DNA of 64,000 bases from CAWBYL01 sp963793025. Lineage in GTDB: Bacteria; Actinomycetota; Acidimicrobiia; Acidimicrobiales; Acidimicrobilacustridaceae. The notes beneath the pieces were generated by a model. That model saw only the letters and a program-made list of their open reading frames with translations, was not told the origin of the DNA and made no database searches. Each line of letters begins with the position of its first letter. Position 1 is the first letter of the stretch. The stretch is taken from the NCBI GenBank assembly GCA_963793025.1, contig CAWBYL010000009.1:186001-250000 (forward strand), in the 5' to 3' direction. The position numbers and the translations under genes are program-made. Below are positions 18,269-25,785 of the stretch, one piece after another.

Positions 18269-19239
18269 GACTCGGACCCCACGCGGCTGGGCCCGAGCCG
18301 GACCGGCACGGCGGTGGGCGTGCCGGCGTCGGGGAGCTGTCCTCCGGCGCGTTCGACGAGGCGGCAGAAAGCGCACAGCTCGGTCGGCGTGGGAGCGCCA
18401 CAGCTGACGCACGCCCCGAGGGCCTCGCGGTCGGACTCGGCCTCGGGGGCGAAGTGAGCGGCGGCCCGATCGAGGAAGCCGAAGTAGAAGGCGTGCTTGG
18501 CCCCCGGCGAGACGGCCTCGATGTCGTTGAGGGCGGCCTTGTAGCTGAGGTGGCGGTTGCCGGCTGACATCGGGCACTCCTCGACCAGGTAGTCGATGCC
18601 CTTCAGCACGCAGTACGCGGCCGTCTCCCGCTCCGTGAGGCGCACGAGGGGTTTGACCTTGCGGGGGAACCCGTCCCGCTCGGGCAGGACCGGCAGCTGG
18701 CGGCCGAGGTACTCGGTGTGCCAGTGCAAGGTGTTGCCGAACAGGACAGCGGCCTCGTCGTCGAGGTTGTGGCCGGTGACGAGCACGTCGTAGCCGCCCT
18801 CGATGGCGGCGGCGTCGAACAGGTGGCGCTTGGACAGCCCGCACGCCGAGCACGGCGCCCGTCGGGCGGCCCGGGAGCCGGCGGGGATGTCGTACCCGAA
18901 CGTGTCGGGGATGTCGACCTCCAGCAGGTTCAGCCCCCGGGATCGGGCGTAGTCACGGGCGTGGCGACCGGACACGTCGCTGTAGTCACCGATGCCCAGG
19001 CCGACGTAGAGGCCGTCGGCCTGGTAGCCGGCGTCGATCAGGAGGTCCCACACGGCGAGGGAGTCCTTTCCGCCGGAGACGGCGACCAGGACCTTGTCGT
19101 CGGGCTCGATCATCGAGTACTCGTCGATGGCCTTGGTGAGTTGGCGCCGGCACTGCTCGAGGAAGTGTTCCACGCAGAAGTTGGCGTTGTGGCGGCGGAT
19201 GTCGATCACCGCCGGCCCCTTGCAGGTGACGCACTTCAT
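18265..19239 (-). CDS. ttuA: TtuA-type tRNA 2-thiolation enzyme
   Basis: A 324-residue PP-loop enzyme of the TtcA/TtuA/Ncs6 family. There is an N-terminal zinc finger (Cys3, Cys6, Cys22, His25), the PP-loop SGGKDS at 55-60, iron-sulfur ligands Cys130, Cys133 and Cys222, and a C-terminal zinc finger (Cys277, Cys280, Cys289, Cys292). The three cluster cysteines fall at the same residue numbers I recall for Thermus TtuA. In Thermus the enzyme converts m5U54 to m5s2U54 using sulfur from thiocarboxylated TtuB. The gene overlaps ttuB (ATGA) and trmI (GTGA), giving a tightly coupled operon. Confidence 0.9.
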   Translation of the reverse strand: MKCVTCKGPAVIDIRRHNANFCVEHFLEQCRRQLTKAIDEYSMIEPDDKVLVAVSGGKDSLAVWDLLIDAGYQADGLYVGLGIGDYSDVSGRHARDYARSRGLNLLEVDIPDTFGYDIPAGSRAARRAPCSACGLSKRHLFDAAAIEGGYDVLVTGHNLDDEAAVLFGNTLHWHTEYLGRQLPVLPERDGFPRKVKPLVRLTERETAAYCVLKGIDYLVEECPMSAGNRHLSYKAALNDIEAVSPGAKHAFYFGFLDRAAAHFAPEAESDREALGACVSCGAPTPTELCAFCRLVERAGGQLPDAGTPTAVPVRLGPSRVGSES

Positions 19240-19445
19240 TCCGCACCCCCCGAGATGACCGGTCGGATCTCGATCTGATCGTCGTCGTCCAGGGTGGCGT
19301 CGCCGGCGACCAGCGTGTCGCCTCGGATGACGAGGACAGACTCGCGGTTCACGTCGAGCCGGTCGAGCAGGTTGATCACCGTGATCGGACCGGGGACCTC
19401 GAGCTCGCGTCGGGGGTTGCGCAGCAGGACCTTCATCGCGCCCAT
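19236..19445 (-). CDS. ttuB: TtuB/MoaD/ThiS-like ubiquitin-fold sulfur carrier
   Basis: A 69-residue beta-grasp protein (TVINLLDRLDVNRESVLVIR, then a DDDQIEIRPVISGG segment). Such carriers are activated at a C-terminal diglycine by an E1-like enzyme and bear a thiocarboxylate that donates sulfur, here presumably to TtuA. Unusually the chain does not stop at Gly-Gly but continues Ala-Glu before the stop, which overlaps the ttuA ATG. Two residues would have to be removed before activation. A start at the second Met (19436) is equally possible. No E1-like gene is in the window. Confidence 0.85.
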   Translation of the reverse strand: MGAMKVLLRNPRRELEVPGPITVINLLDRLDVNRESVLVIRGDTLVAGDATLDDDDQIEIRPVISGGAE

Positions 19446-19503
19446 GATCGCAGGCCCGGAAGGCCGGCGGATGCAGTTCGGGGACGAATCCCCACCGAGC
19501 CGG

Positions 19504-19815
19504 TCAGAGGACGCGGTGGCGTCGGCGCATGCGGGCGGTGGCGATCGTGCCCCGGGTCTCCCGCCGGGCCAGCAGGCGTTCGGCCCTGCGGCCGGCGCGG
19601 GCCGATCCCTTCCCCGGTGGGGGGCCGTGGGCCGAGATCACGAGCGTCTGGCCCGGCTCGATGGCCTGGCGGAACACGGTGCGGGCGTTCGGTCGCCGCA
19701 CCCAGTTGACGGCCCGCACTCCCCAGGCCAGGCCGCCGAGGACGAGCCAGAAGCGGCTGTTGCCGAACACGCCGCGGCTCAGCCCGAGGCTGCGGACCGG
19801 ATCGAGGAGGGCCAT
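19504..19815 (-). CDS. conserved-looking small protein, function unknown
   Basis: A 103-residue basic protein with one moderately hydrophobic segment (FWLVLGGLAWGVRAV) near residue 22 and a strongly basic C-terminus. It is the last of three consecutive small membrane-protein genes; its ATG shares one base with the preceding stop (TGATG). I recognise no domain. A short hairpin with a CGAA loop (19480-19493) lies just after its stop and may end the transcript. Confidence 0.6.
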   Translation of the reverse strand: MALLDPVRSLGLSRGVFGNSRFWLVLGGLAWGVRAVNWVRRPNARTVFRQAIEPGQTLVISAHGPPPGKGSARAGRRAERLLARRETRGTIATARMRRRHRVL

Positions 19816-20036
19816 CAGATGCGTCGGATCTCGACGACGGCCCGGCGCTTCTTGCCCCGCCGGCTCCCCAGCAGGAAGGCGGCGACCACCACGGTGAGGG
19901 CCACGGCGGCCACCGCGAGGGCCACATAGTCGCGGGCCTCGGTCTCGACCGCCTCGGCCTCGCCCTGGATCTCACGGAACTTGGCCTCGATGTCGTCCCG
20001 GGTTATGGGACCGGTGCCGGTGCTGTTCGGGCTCAT
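19815..20036 (-). CDS. single-span membrane protein, function unknown
   Basis: A 73-residue protein: a charged N-terminal helix (IEAKFREIQGEAEAVETEA), one transmembrane segment (VALAVAAVALTVVVAAFLLG) and a basic tail. It overlaps the holin-like gene upstream by four bases (ATGA) and the next gene by one. The arrangement resembles the YqjD/YqjE/YqjK-type clusters of small envelope proteins in other bacteria; that comparison is inference. Confidence 0.65.
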   Translation of the reverse strand: MSPNSTGTGPITRDDIEAKFREIQGEAEAVETEARDYVALAVAAVALTVVVAAFLLGSRRGKKRRAVVEIRRI

Positions 20037-20368
20037 GGTGCCTTCCTGGGGTCGGCGGCGATCCCGCCCCGGCCGATGCGGGAGATGGCGACGGCGATCA
20101 CTGCACCCTGGCCGATCACCACGATCAGGTAGGGGACCCAGGACCAGAAGCCGTCGAACACGTCTCCGGTCTGGGTCTGCAGGGCCCGCAGGGCCGACAA
20201 CGACAGGAGGATCACGGCCAGGGTGAGCAGGGCGATCCCACCGAGACCGAAGCCGAGGTAGCGCCCGATGTTCTTGAGAGGGCCGATGGTCTCTTGTTTG
20301 CCGTAGGAGACGAGCAGCTCCCAGAGCTCCTGGAGCGTGTCGGTCACCGACTGCGATTTCCTGGCCAC
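20033..20368 (-). CDS. phage-holin-superfamily (Holin-X-like) membrane protein
   Basis: A 111-residue protein. An amphipathic N-terminus (VTDTLQELWELLVSYGKQET) is followed by two transmembrane helices (GFGLGGIALLTLAVILLSL and WVPYLIVVIGQGAVIAVAI). This is the layout of the actinobacterial Holin-X/YqjE-like family, which despite its name is a chromosomal envelope protein. It starts with GTG after AAGGGA. There are no phage genes nearby. Confidence 0.75.
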   Translation of the reverse strand: MARKSQSVTDTLQELWELLVSYGKQETIGPLKNIGRYLGFGLGGIALLTLAVILLSLSALRALQTQTGDVFDGFWSWVPYLIVVIGQGAVIAVAISRIGRGGIAADPRKAP

Positions 20369-20451
20369 ACAGATCCCTTCGAACCAAGGCGGGCCGAGCC
20401 CGCGTGTTCGCCCGCGAACCTACCCCGAGCGCGTCGAGTCCATGAGCACGA

Positions 20452-21114
20452 CTAGATGCCGTCGCCGAGATCGTCGTCGTCGGGTTCGCCGTCGCCGGCC
20501 ATGGCCAGCTGGGCGCTGAGCAGCTCCGACTGGTCGGCCAGGGCGGTGGTCAGCGCGTCGAGGCGGGAGTGCGGTCCGGCCGCGCACAACAGGTCGTAGC
20601 GGTCGGCGGGCCCGACCGGCGCCGCCGCCGCGAGCTGATAGCTCGCCAGGACGGGCTCGTCGGCGACGACGAAGGTGGCGGAGGGAACGGCCAGACCGAG
20701 CTCGGAGGCCAACGCCAGAACCCGTCGCGTCTCGGCCACGACTCGGGCGCACGCATCGTCCAGGGATGTCTCGGACGGATCGTCCTCCCAGTCCTCGACC
20801 TCGGCGCGCGGAAACGGCTCGTCGGGCAGCCAGCTCAGCACCCGGATCCGGCGAACACCGACGCAGCCGAGCGCCCATCGCCCGTCGTCGAAACGGGCCG
20901 CCTCCACGATGCGGGCCACCGTTCCGACGCCTGAGCGCACGTCTCCCCCTCCCACTTCGCTCCCCCGTTGGATCAGGACGACGCCGAACTCGGGTACGTC
21001 CTGCAGGCAGTGGTCGACGAGGGCTCGGTACCGGGGCTCGAAGACGTGCAGGGGAAGAGCCATGCCGGGCACGAGCACCGAGCCCAGGGGGAACATCGGG
21101 AGAACGTCGCTCAC
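20452..21114 (-). CDS. LON substrate-binding (LON-N) domain protein
   Basis: A 220-residue stand-alone Lon N-terminal domain. LPMFPLGSVLVPGMALPLHVFEPRYR is the hallmark of the family. It lacks the AAA+ and protease domains of Lon. Such proteins are common single-domain genes in actinobacteria and their role is undetermined; peptide or substrate binding is assumed. The GTG start has TACGGT 6 bases upstream. Confidence 0.9.
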   Translation of the reverse strand: MSDVLPMFPLGSVLVPGMALPLHVFEPRYRALVDHCLQDVPEFGVVLIQRGSEVGGGDVRSGVGTVARIVEAARFDDGRWALGCVGVRRIRVLSWLPDEPFPRAEVEDWEDDPSETSLDDACARVVAETRRVLALASELGLAVPSATFVVADEPVLASYQLAAAAPVGPADRYDLLCAAGPHSRLDALTTALADQSELLSAQLAMAGDGEPDDDDLGDGI

Positions 21115-21120
21115 CGGGCC

Positions 21121-21126
21121 ACCGTA
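21121..21126 (-). promoter_or_regulatory. -10 box of a presumed leaderless promoter, LON-N gene
   Basis: TACGGT on the minus strand, then 6 bases, then the GTG at 21114. Confidence 0.5.
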
Positions 21127-21163
21127 GGCCGGTGATCGTCGCGGGACCCGGGTCGGACGCCCG

Positions 21164-22576
21164 TCAGGAGGACGGTGGCGTAGGTCCGAGCGCGTCCAGG
21201 CTCGGCCCCTGCGCGTAGGTGAGGAGCTGCTCGGCGAAGCCGTCGACGAAGCCGAAGCCGTTGGCCTGGAGCCCGTTCTGCACCATCACGAAGGTGATGT
21301 CGTTCCCGGTCGGCGTGGTGGCGAAGCCGGCCAGGGCGTTGACCTCGTTGAGGGTGCCGGTCTTGGCGTGGAGCACACCGGCGGCCCCGCTGTCGGTCAT
21401 GCGCTTGCGGAGCGTGCCGGTCTGACCGGCGACGGCGAGACCGCGGCCGATGATCGAGTCGGGACCCGATCGCTCGAGGATGGCGAGCGGAAGGGCGCAC
21501 GGAACGGCGTTGTCCGGGTCGAGGCCTGATCCGTCCTTCAGGGCCAGGCCTTCGGTGGGCAGCCCCATGGCGGCCAGCGTCTGGCTGATCACCTCGGTGC
21601 CCGCCGCCGTGGTGCCCTCTCCGGCCCGGGCCAGTCCGAGCTCTCGGGTGAGCAGCTCCACGGTGGTGTTGTCGGAGTCGGTCAGCATCTCGGCGACCAC
21701 CTCGGACATGGGGACCGAGTCGAGGTGGGCGATCTCCGTCAGGTCGGCCGGGGCCGTCCCGCTGGAGCCGTGACCATCGACGCGGACACCGCGGTCCTCG
21801 AGCAACGTCAGCAGGGTCTGGGCGGCGAGGGCGGGCGGATCTCCGGGCTTGCGGTCGGTGCTCGGTTCTCCGGGGCTGGTCGTGAAGCCGGTCTGACCGT
21901 CGTTCACCATCAGCGCCGAAAGCGGCCCGACGAAACCCTCGCGCTGGTATCGATCGGGCCAGGACGGGACCCAGCGGACGTTCTCGTGGCGGGCGTCGTC
22001 GCCCACCACGTCGCCCCGCACCTGTCGCAGTCCGCTGGCGACCAGCGCGTCGGCCAGGGCGGCGAAGTCCTCGGTCCGCTGCTCAGGGTCGTCGAGGCTG
22101 GCGATGTAGCCCCCCGTCACGAGCAGCGGATCGCCCCCGCCGACGACGTAGAGGTCACCGTCGACCACGCCGTCGGCGATGGGCGAGGCGGCGCCGGCGC
22201 GAGTGGTGAGCACGTGGTCGGGACCGAACACCTCGAGGGCGGCCGTGGCGGTGAGCAGCTTGACCACCGAGGCCGGGGCCATGGACTCACCCAGGTTGCG
22301 GGAGTAGGCCACCCGGCCTCGGTCCAGCACCGATGCGCAGACCGAACCGGCGGCGGCGTCGAGGTAGGGGTCGAGCTCCGCGGCCAGCGCGGGGTCGGCC
22401 ACCGCTCCCTGCAGGACGTCGGGGAGTCGGCGGGCGGACAACAACGGTGTGGTCGGCACCACCGGTTCCGGCTCCGCCCCCTCGGCCCTCATCGGGCCGA
22501 GCGGACCTGCGAGGGTGATCAGGACGCAGAACGCGGCGACGAGAGCAGACGTGCGGCGACGGATCCCACTCGTCAC
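21164..22576 (-). CDS. dacB: D-alanyl-D-alanine carboxypeptidase/endopeptidase (PBP4 family)
   Basis: A 470-residue exported penicillin-binding protein. A signal peptide spans about residues 1-33, the catalytic SxxK is Ser103-Lys106 (PASVVKLL), the second motif is SDN (DSDNTTVELL) and the third is KTGTL. It trims or cleaves peptidoglycan cross-links in the periplasm. The GTG start overlaps the stop of the CoA-binding synthetase gene by four bases, an odd coupling of cell-wall and acyl-CoA functions. Confidence 0.93.
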   Translation of the reverse strand: MTSGIRRRTSALVAAFCVLITLAGPLGPMRAEGAEPEPVVPTTPLLSARRLPDVLQGAVADPALAAELDPYLDAAAGSVCASVLDRGRVAYSRNLGESMAPASVVKLLTATAALEVFGPDHVLTTRAGAASPIADGVVDGDLYVVGGGDPLLVTGGYIASLDDPEQRTEDFAALADALVASGLRQVRGDVVGDDARHENVRWVPSWPDRYQREGFVGPLSALMVNDGQTGFTTSPGEPSTDRKPGDPPALAAQTLLTLLEDRGVRVDGHGSSGTAPADLTEIAHLDSVPMSEVVAEMLTDSDNTTVELLTRELGLARAGEGTTAAGTEVISQTLAAMGLPTEGLALKDGSGLDPDNAVPCALPLAILERSGPDSIIGRGLAVAGQTGTLRKRMTDSGAAGVLHAKTGTLNEVNALAGFATTPTGNDITFVMVQNGLQANGFGFVDGFAEQLLTYAQGPSLDALGPTPPSS

Positions 22577-24060
22577 GTGGCGGGCGCTTCGTCAGCCAGG
22601 TCGCGACGGTCACGCCACCGCTGATGGCGCCACACGTGGTCGAGGGCCACCACGGCGCGGTCGGCGGCGGGGAAGCAGTACCTGCCGCTCTCACGGATGG
22701 CCGCAACCGCCGCGTTGTCGGGATCGGCCACCGCCAGCTCGGTGGCCACGACCACCGGTTTGCCGTAGCGGTCGGCCAGGTCCGCGGCGCAGGCCACGTA
22801 GCGCCGATCCTGGCGTTCGTGGAAGGCGACGATGCGCTCGAGGCCGTGATCCGGGTAGAAGGGGCCGGCGCGCTCCAGCCGACCCTGGTTCGACTGGATG
22901 CCCACACCGAGCAGGATGGCCGCGTCGACATCGGGGTGGCCGACCACCGCCTCCAGCACGGCGGGAACGGTGTCCTTGGTCTCGCCACCGGCCAGGTCGA
23001 TCGGGTTGTTGCGACTCCACCGGGGTGGAAGCAGTTCGTCGAGCGCGGCCCGGAGGTCGTCGGGCAGGGCGAGCAGCTCCAGGGAGGTGCCCGCCATGGC
23101 GTCGGCGGTGAGCACGCCCCAGCCCCCCACGGTGGTGACCACGGCGACGCGCGGGCCGGCCGGGGTTGGCTGGGTGGCGATGGTCGCGGCCGCTTCGAAG
23201 GCTTCGGTGACCGTCGCCGCCCGGATCGCTCCGGCTTGGCGACACATGCCGTCGAACACCTTGTCGTCGGTGGCGAGCGAGCCGGTGTGGCTGGCCGCGG
23301 CCCGGGCGCCGGTGGCCGAGGCCCCACCCTTCACGACGACCACGGGCATCCGTCGCACGATGGCGGCCAGGCGATCGAAGAACCCGCGACCGTCGGGGAG
23401 GCCCTCGACGTAGACGAGACCCACCGCGGTGTGGGGGTCCTGGGCGTAGTACTCCAGGGCGTCGATGACACCGATCTGGGCCGCGTTGCCGACCGAGAGG
23501 GCCCGGCTCACGCCGACCCCGCTCTGGCGGGACAGGTTCATGAACGACGAGACGAAGTTGCCCGACTGGCTGGCCACGCCGATGCGGCCCGCCGGCGGGT
23601 ACGGAGCCACGATCTGGGCGCACAGCGACGCCGGGGTGGAGACGAGCCCCTGACCGTTGGGGCCGACGATCATGATGTCCAGATCGTCGGCCAGGGCCAC
23701 GAGTTCGGCCTGGAGCGCCTGACCCTCTTCCCCTGCCTCGCCGTATCCGGCGGAAGCGATGAACGCGGCCCGGACCCCCTTGGCCGCAGCCTGACGCAGC
23801 ACCTGCGGGTTGGCCGCCGCCGGGGTGCAGATGAAGACGAGGTCGGCGACTCCGTCGGGCACCTCGTCCACCGACGCCAGGGTGGGTCGGCCCAGCACGT
23901 CGGACCCCTCGCGGTTGGTGGCGAAGACCTCGCCCTGGTAACCGCAGGCGAGGATGTTGTGGAGGGCCACGAACCCGAACTTGCCGGGATGGGTGGAGGC
24001 TCCGGCGACGATGACGCCTCGCGGATCGAACAGCGCCCGGAAGTGCTCGAGCGTGGGCAT
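22573..24060 (-). CDS. ADP-forming acyl-CoA synthetase, CoA-binding (alpha-type) subunit
   Basis: A 495-residue protein with an N-terminal CoA-binding Rossmann domain (GVIVAGASTHPGKFG, NREGSDVLGRPT) followed by two succinyl-CoA-ligase-like domains (IGVASQSGNF; SHTGSLATDDKVFDG with the presumed phospho-His). With the ATP-grasp gene upstream it would make a split acetyl/acyl-CoA ligase, interconverting acyl-CoA, ADP and phosphate with acid, CoA and ATP. It shares one base with its partner. The acyl substrate cannot be told. Confidence 0.85.
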   Translation of the reverse strand: MPTLEHFRALFDPRGVIVAGASTHPGKFGFVALHNILACGYQGEVFATNREGSDVLGRPTLASVDEVPDGVADLVFICTPAAANPQVLRQAAAKGVRAAFIASAGYGEAGEEGQALQAELVALADDLDIMIVGPNGQGLVSTPASLCAQIVAPYPPAGRIGVASQSGNFVSSFMNLSRQSGVGVSRALSVGNAAQIGVIDALEYYAQDPHTAVGLVYVEGLPDGRGFFDRLAAIVRRMPVVVVKGGASATGARAAASHTGSLATDDKVFDGMCRQAGAIRAATVTEAFEAAATIATQPTPAGPRVAVVTTVGGWGVLTADAMAGTSLELLALPDDLRAALDELLPPRWSRNNPIDLAGGETKDTVPAVLEAVVGHPDVDAAILLGVGIQSNQGRLERAGPFYPDHGLERIVAFHERQDRRYVACAADLADRYGKPVVVATELAVADPDNAAVAAIRESGRYCFPAADRAVVALDHVWRHQRWRDRRDLADEAPAT

Positions 24061-24725
24061 CAGGACGGCACCGACGCCGAACGGTCGAGCTCGACGAGCG
24101 CGTCGACCGCGAAGGGCTCGCCGTCGACGATCATCAACGGGTTCAGATCGGCCGAAGCCAGGCCGGGGACCTGCTGGGCGGCGGCGGAGAGCCCGAGCAG
24201 CACTGCCACCAACGCCTCCCTGTCGACTGCGGGCTCACCCCGGAAAGGCCCCAGGAGAGCCTGACTGGCCAGGTCCTCGATCATCTCCTCGGCGTCGGTG
24301 CGGTCGATGGGAACCAGGCGCACGACGGCGTCGGCCACCGCCTCGGCCAGCACCCCGCCCACGCCCAGCACCACCGTTGCGCCGAACTGGGGATCCGACG
24401 CCAGGCCGGCGATGAGCTCCCGGGTGGCCCGCACCATCGGGGCCACCAGCACCTGGACCGCACCGTCGGCTTCGGTGGCCGCGCCGAGCACGTCGGCGGC
24501 CGCCGTTCGCACGGCCTCGCCGTCGCCCAGACCCAACCTGACCAGGCCCCGTTCGGTCTTGTGGGCGATGGAGTCGCCGCAGAGCTTGACCACGACCGGG
24601 AAGCCGAGCTGAGCGGCGGCCTGCGCTGCGGAGTCGGCGTCCTCGACGAGCCGCTCGGGCAGGAACGGGATGCCGAACGGGGCGAGAAGGGCCTTGGAGT
24701 CGGCCTCGGAGAGGGTGTGGGTCAC
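24060..24725 (-). CDS. ADP-forming acyl-CoA synthetase, ATP-grasp (beta-type) subunit
   Basis: A 221-residue ATP-grasp domain. It contains GFPVVVKLCGDSIAHKTERGLVRLGL (quoted in parts: VVVKL, IAHKTE, GLV), a GVGG nucleotide loop and the metal-binding DLNPLM near the C-terminus. The length matches the beta subunit of two-subunit ADP-forming acyl-CoA synthetases. It overlaps the TetR gene upstream by four bases and its alpha subunit by one base, so all are on one message. Confidence 0.85.
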   Translation of the reverse strand: MTHTLSEADSKALLAPFGIPFLPERLVEDADSAAQAAAQLGFPVVVKLCGDSIAHKTERGLVRLGLGDGEAVRTAAADVLGAATEADGAVQVLVAPMVRATRELIAGLASDPQFGATVVLGVGGVLAEAVADAVVRLVPIDRTDAEEMIEDLASQALLGPFRGEPAVDREALVAVLLGLSAAAQQVPGLASADLNPLMIVDGEPFAVDALVELDRSASVPS

Positions 24726-25333
24726 GGTTCGAGGGCAGCGCGGAAGAACGAGCGGAGATGCTCCAGTCGTTCCTCGAGGACCTTCGCGTCGAGCGGGTCC
24801 CGGTCGAGCAGGCCCTCGATGAACGGCAGGTCGGAAAAGTAGCTCAGGAGGGCGCCGTATCCAGTCAGCATGAGCTGTTCGGCATCGAAGCGCCGGAAAC
24901 GCCCCGCATCCATCTCCGCGTCGAAGTACGCGACCGCCTTCTGGAAGAGGGGTCGCAGGGACACACCCAGGTCGACGCCGAGCCGTTGACCGTCGTCGAG
25001 GGCCTCACGCCGGGCGATCCGCACGAACTCGGGATGCTCCATGAAGAAGCGGAAGCCGGCCGTGAGCACGAAGTCGACCTTGGGCCAGCCCTGGACCGGG
25101 CTGGAGGTGGCGGTGTCCACCCGCACCATCCACTCGGCGAGGGCCCGCTCGAAGACCTCGCGGTAGATCGCGTCCTTGGACGGGAAGTGGTGCAGGACGC
25201 TGGAACGGCGGATGCCGACGGCTTCGGCGATGTCGTTGAGCGAGGTACCGTCGAAGCCGTGCTCGGCGAAGCACCGCTCGGCCTCGACCAGGATCGCCTC
25301 ACGCGTCGAGGTGGTCCCGTGACTCACAGCCAT
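24722..25333 (-). CDS. TetR/AcrR-family transcriptional regulator
   Basis: A 203-residue regulator with a typical N-terminal TetR helix-turn-helix (TREAILVEAERCFAEHGF, SLNDIAEAVGIRRSSVLHHF) and a variable ligand-binding domain. It heads the operon acyl-CoA synthetase beta-alpha-dacB, and probably controls it in response to an acyl-CoA or similar ligand. Start ATG 25331-25333 has TAGCCT 7 bases upstream. The gene faces away from the unknown gene at 25394. Confidence 0.9.
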   Translation of the reverse strand: MAVSHGTTSTREAILVEAERCFAEHGFDGTSLNDIAEAVGIRRSSVLHHFPSKDAIYREVFERALAEWMVRVDTATSSPVQGWPKVDFVLTAGFRFFMEHPEFVRIARREALDDGQRLGVDLGVSLRPLFQKAVAYFDAEMDAGRFRRFDAEQLMLTGYGALLSYFSDLPFIEGLLDRDPLDAKVLEERLEHLRSFFRAALEP

Positions 25334-25340
25334 GAACGGG

Positions 25341-25346
25341 AGGCTA
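25341..25346 (-). promoter_or_regulatory. -10 box of a presumed leaderless promoter, TetR operon
   Basis: TAGCCT on the minus strand, 7 bases before the ATG at 25333. It lies in a 60-base divergent gap shared with the promoter at 25382, where the TetR product could act on both. Confidence 0.45.
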
Positions 25347-25381
25347 GCGGTGCAAAGGCGACCACAGCCGGACGATGCCGG

Positions 25382-25387
25382 TACGTT
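25382..25387 (+). promoter_or_regulatory. -10 box of a presumed leaderless promoter, 25394 gene
   Basis: TACGTT, then 6 bases, then ATG 25394. Confidence 0.5.
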
Positions 25388-25393
25388 GCCGAC

Positions 25394-25780
25394 ATGGACA
25401 TCCTCGCCGCGCTCTACATCGAGGGCATCGACCTGCGGCAGGTCGAGGGACCGTCGACGAGAATCGATCTGACCGGGGTCCAGTTCTCGGCGGCGGCGGC
25501 CTCGCCGGTCCCGGTCACCCTGGAACCCCATCTGTGCGTCATCGTGTACGCCCCGCCCGACGCCAAGGGCTCGGGAGCGCTCGAGGTGATCTACCGGCGA
25601 GACGGCGAGCAGATCGCCCGCAACGTCCAACCGCTGCAGGTCGAGCCGGGCAAGTTCAACTACCGCTTGGTGCGGGCCGAGCTCACGTTCGAGGACTACG
25701 GCACCGTCGAGGCCCACTGCCGGGTCGACCTCGGCCCGGTCACCGTCGTCCCCTTCACCCTCCTTCCTCCCGTCGGTTAG
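25394..25780 (+). CDS. protein of unknown function, 128 residues
   Basis: A compact acidic protein predicted mostly as beta strands (for example VTLEPHLCVIVYAPPD and PGKFNYRLVRAELTFEDYGTV, each under twenty residues). It has no signal peptide and no motif that I recognise. It is followed after 5 bases by the FIST gene, so the two probably form an operon. An all-beta binding fold is likely, but the function is unknown. Confidence 0.7.
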   Translation: MDILAALYIEGIDLRQVEGPSTRIDLTGVQFSAAAASPVPVTLEPHLCVIVYAPPDAKGSGALEVIYRRDGEQIARNVQPLQVEPGKFNYRLVRAELTFEDYGTVEAHCRVDLGPVTVVPFTLLPPVG

Positions 25781-25785
25781 GCCAC

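Noticed and set aside
19236..19445. TtuB-like protein as the MoaD subunit of molybdopterin synthase
   Set aside because: There is no moaE or moeB nearby and it is translationally coupled to ttuA, so a tRNA-thiolation role fits better.
20033..20368. Prophage holin
   Set aside because: The Holin-X-like family is chromosomal in actinobacteria and no phage genes are near.
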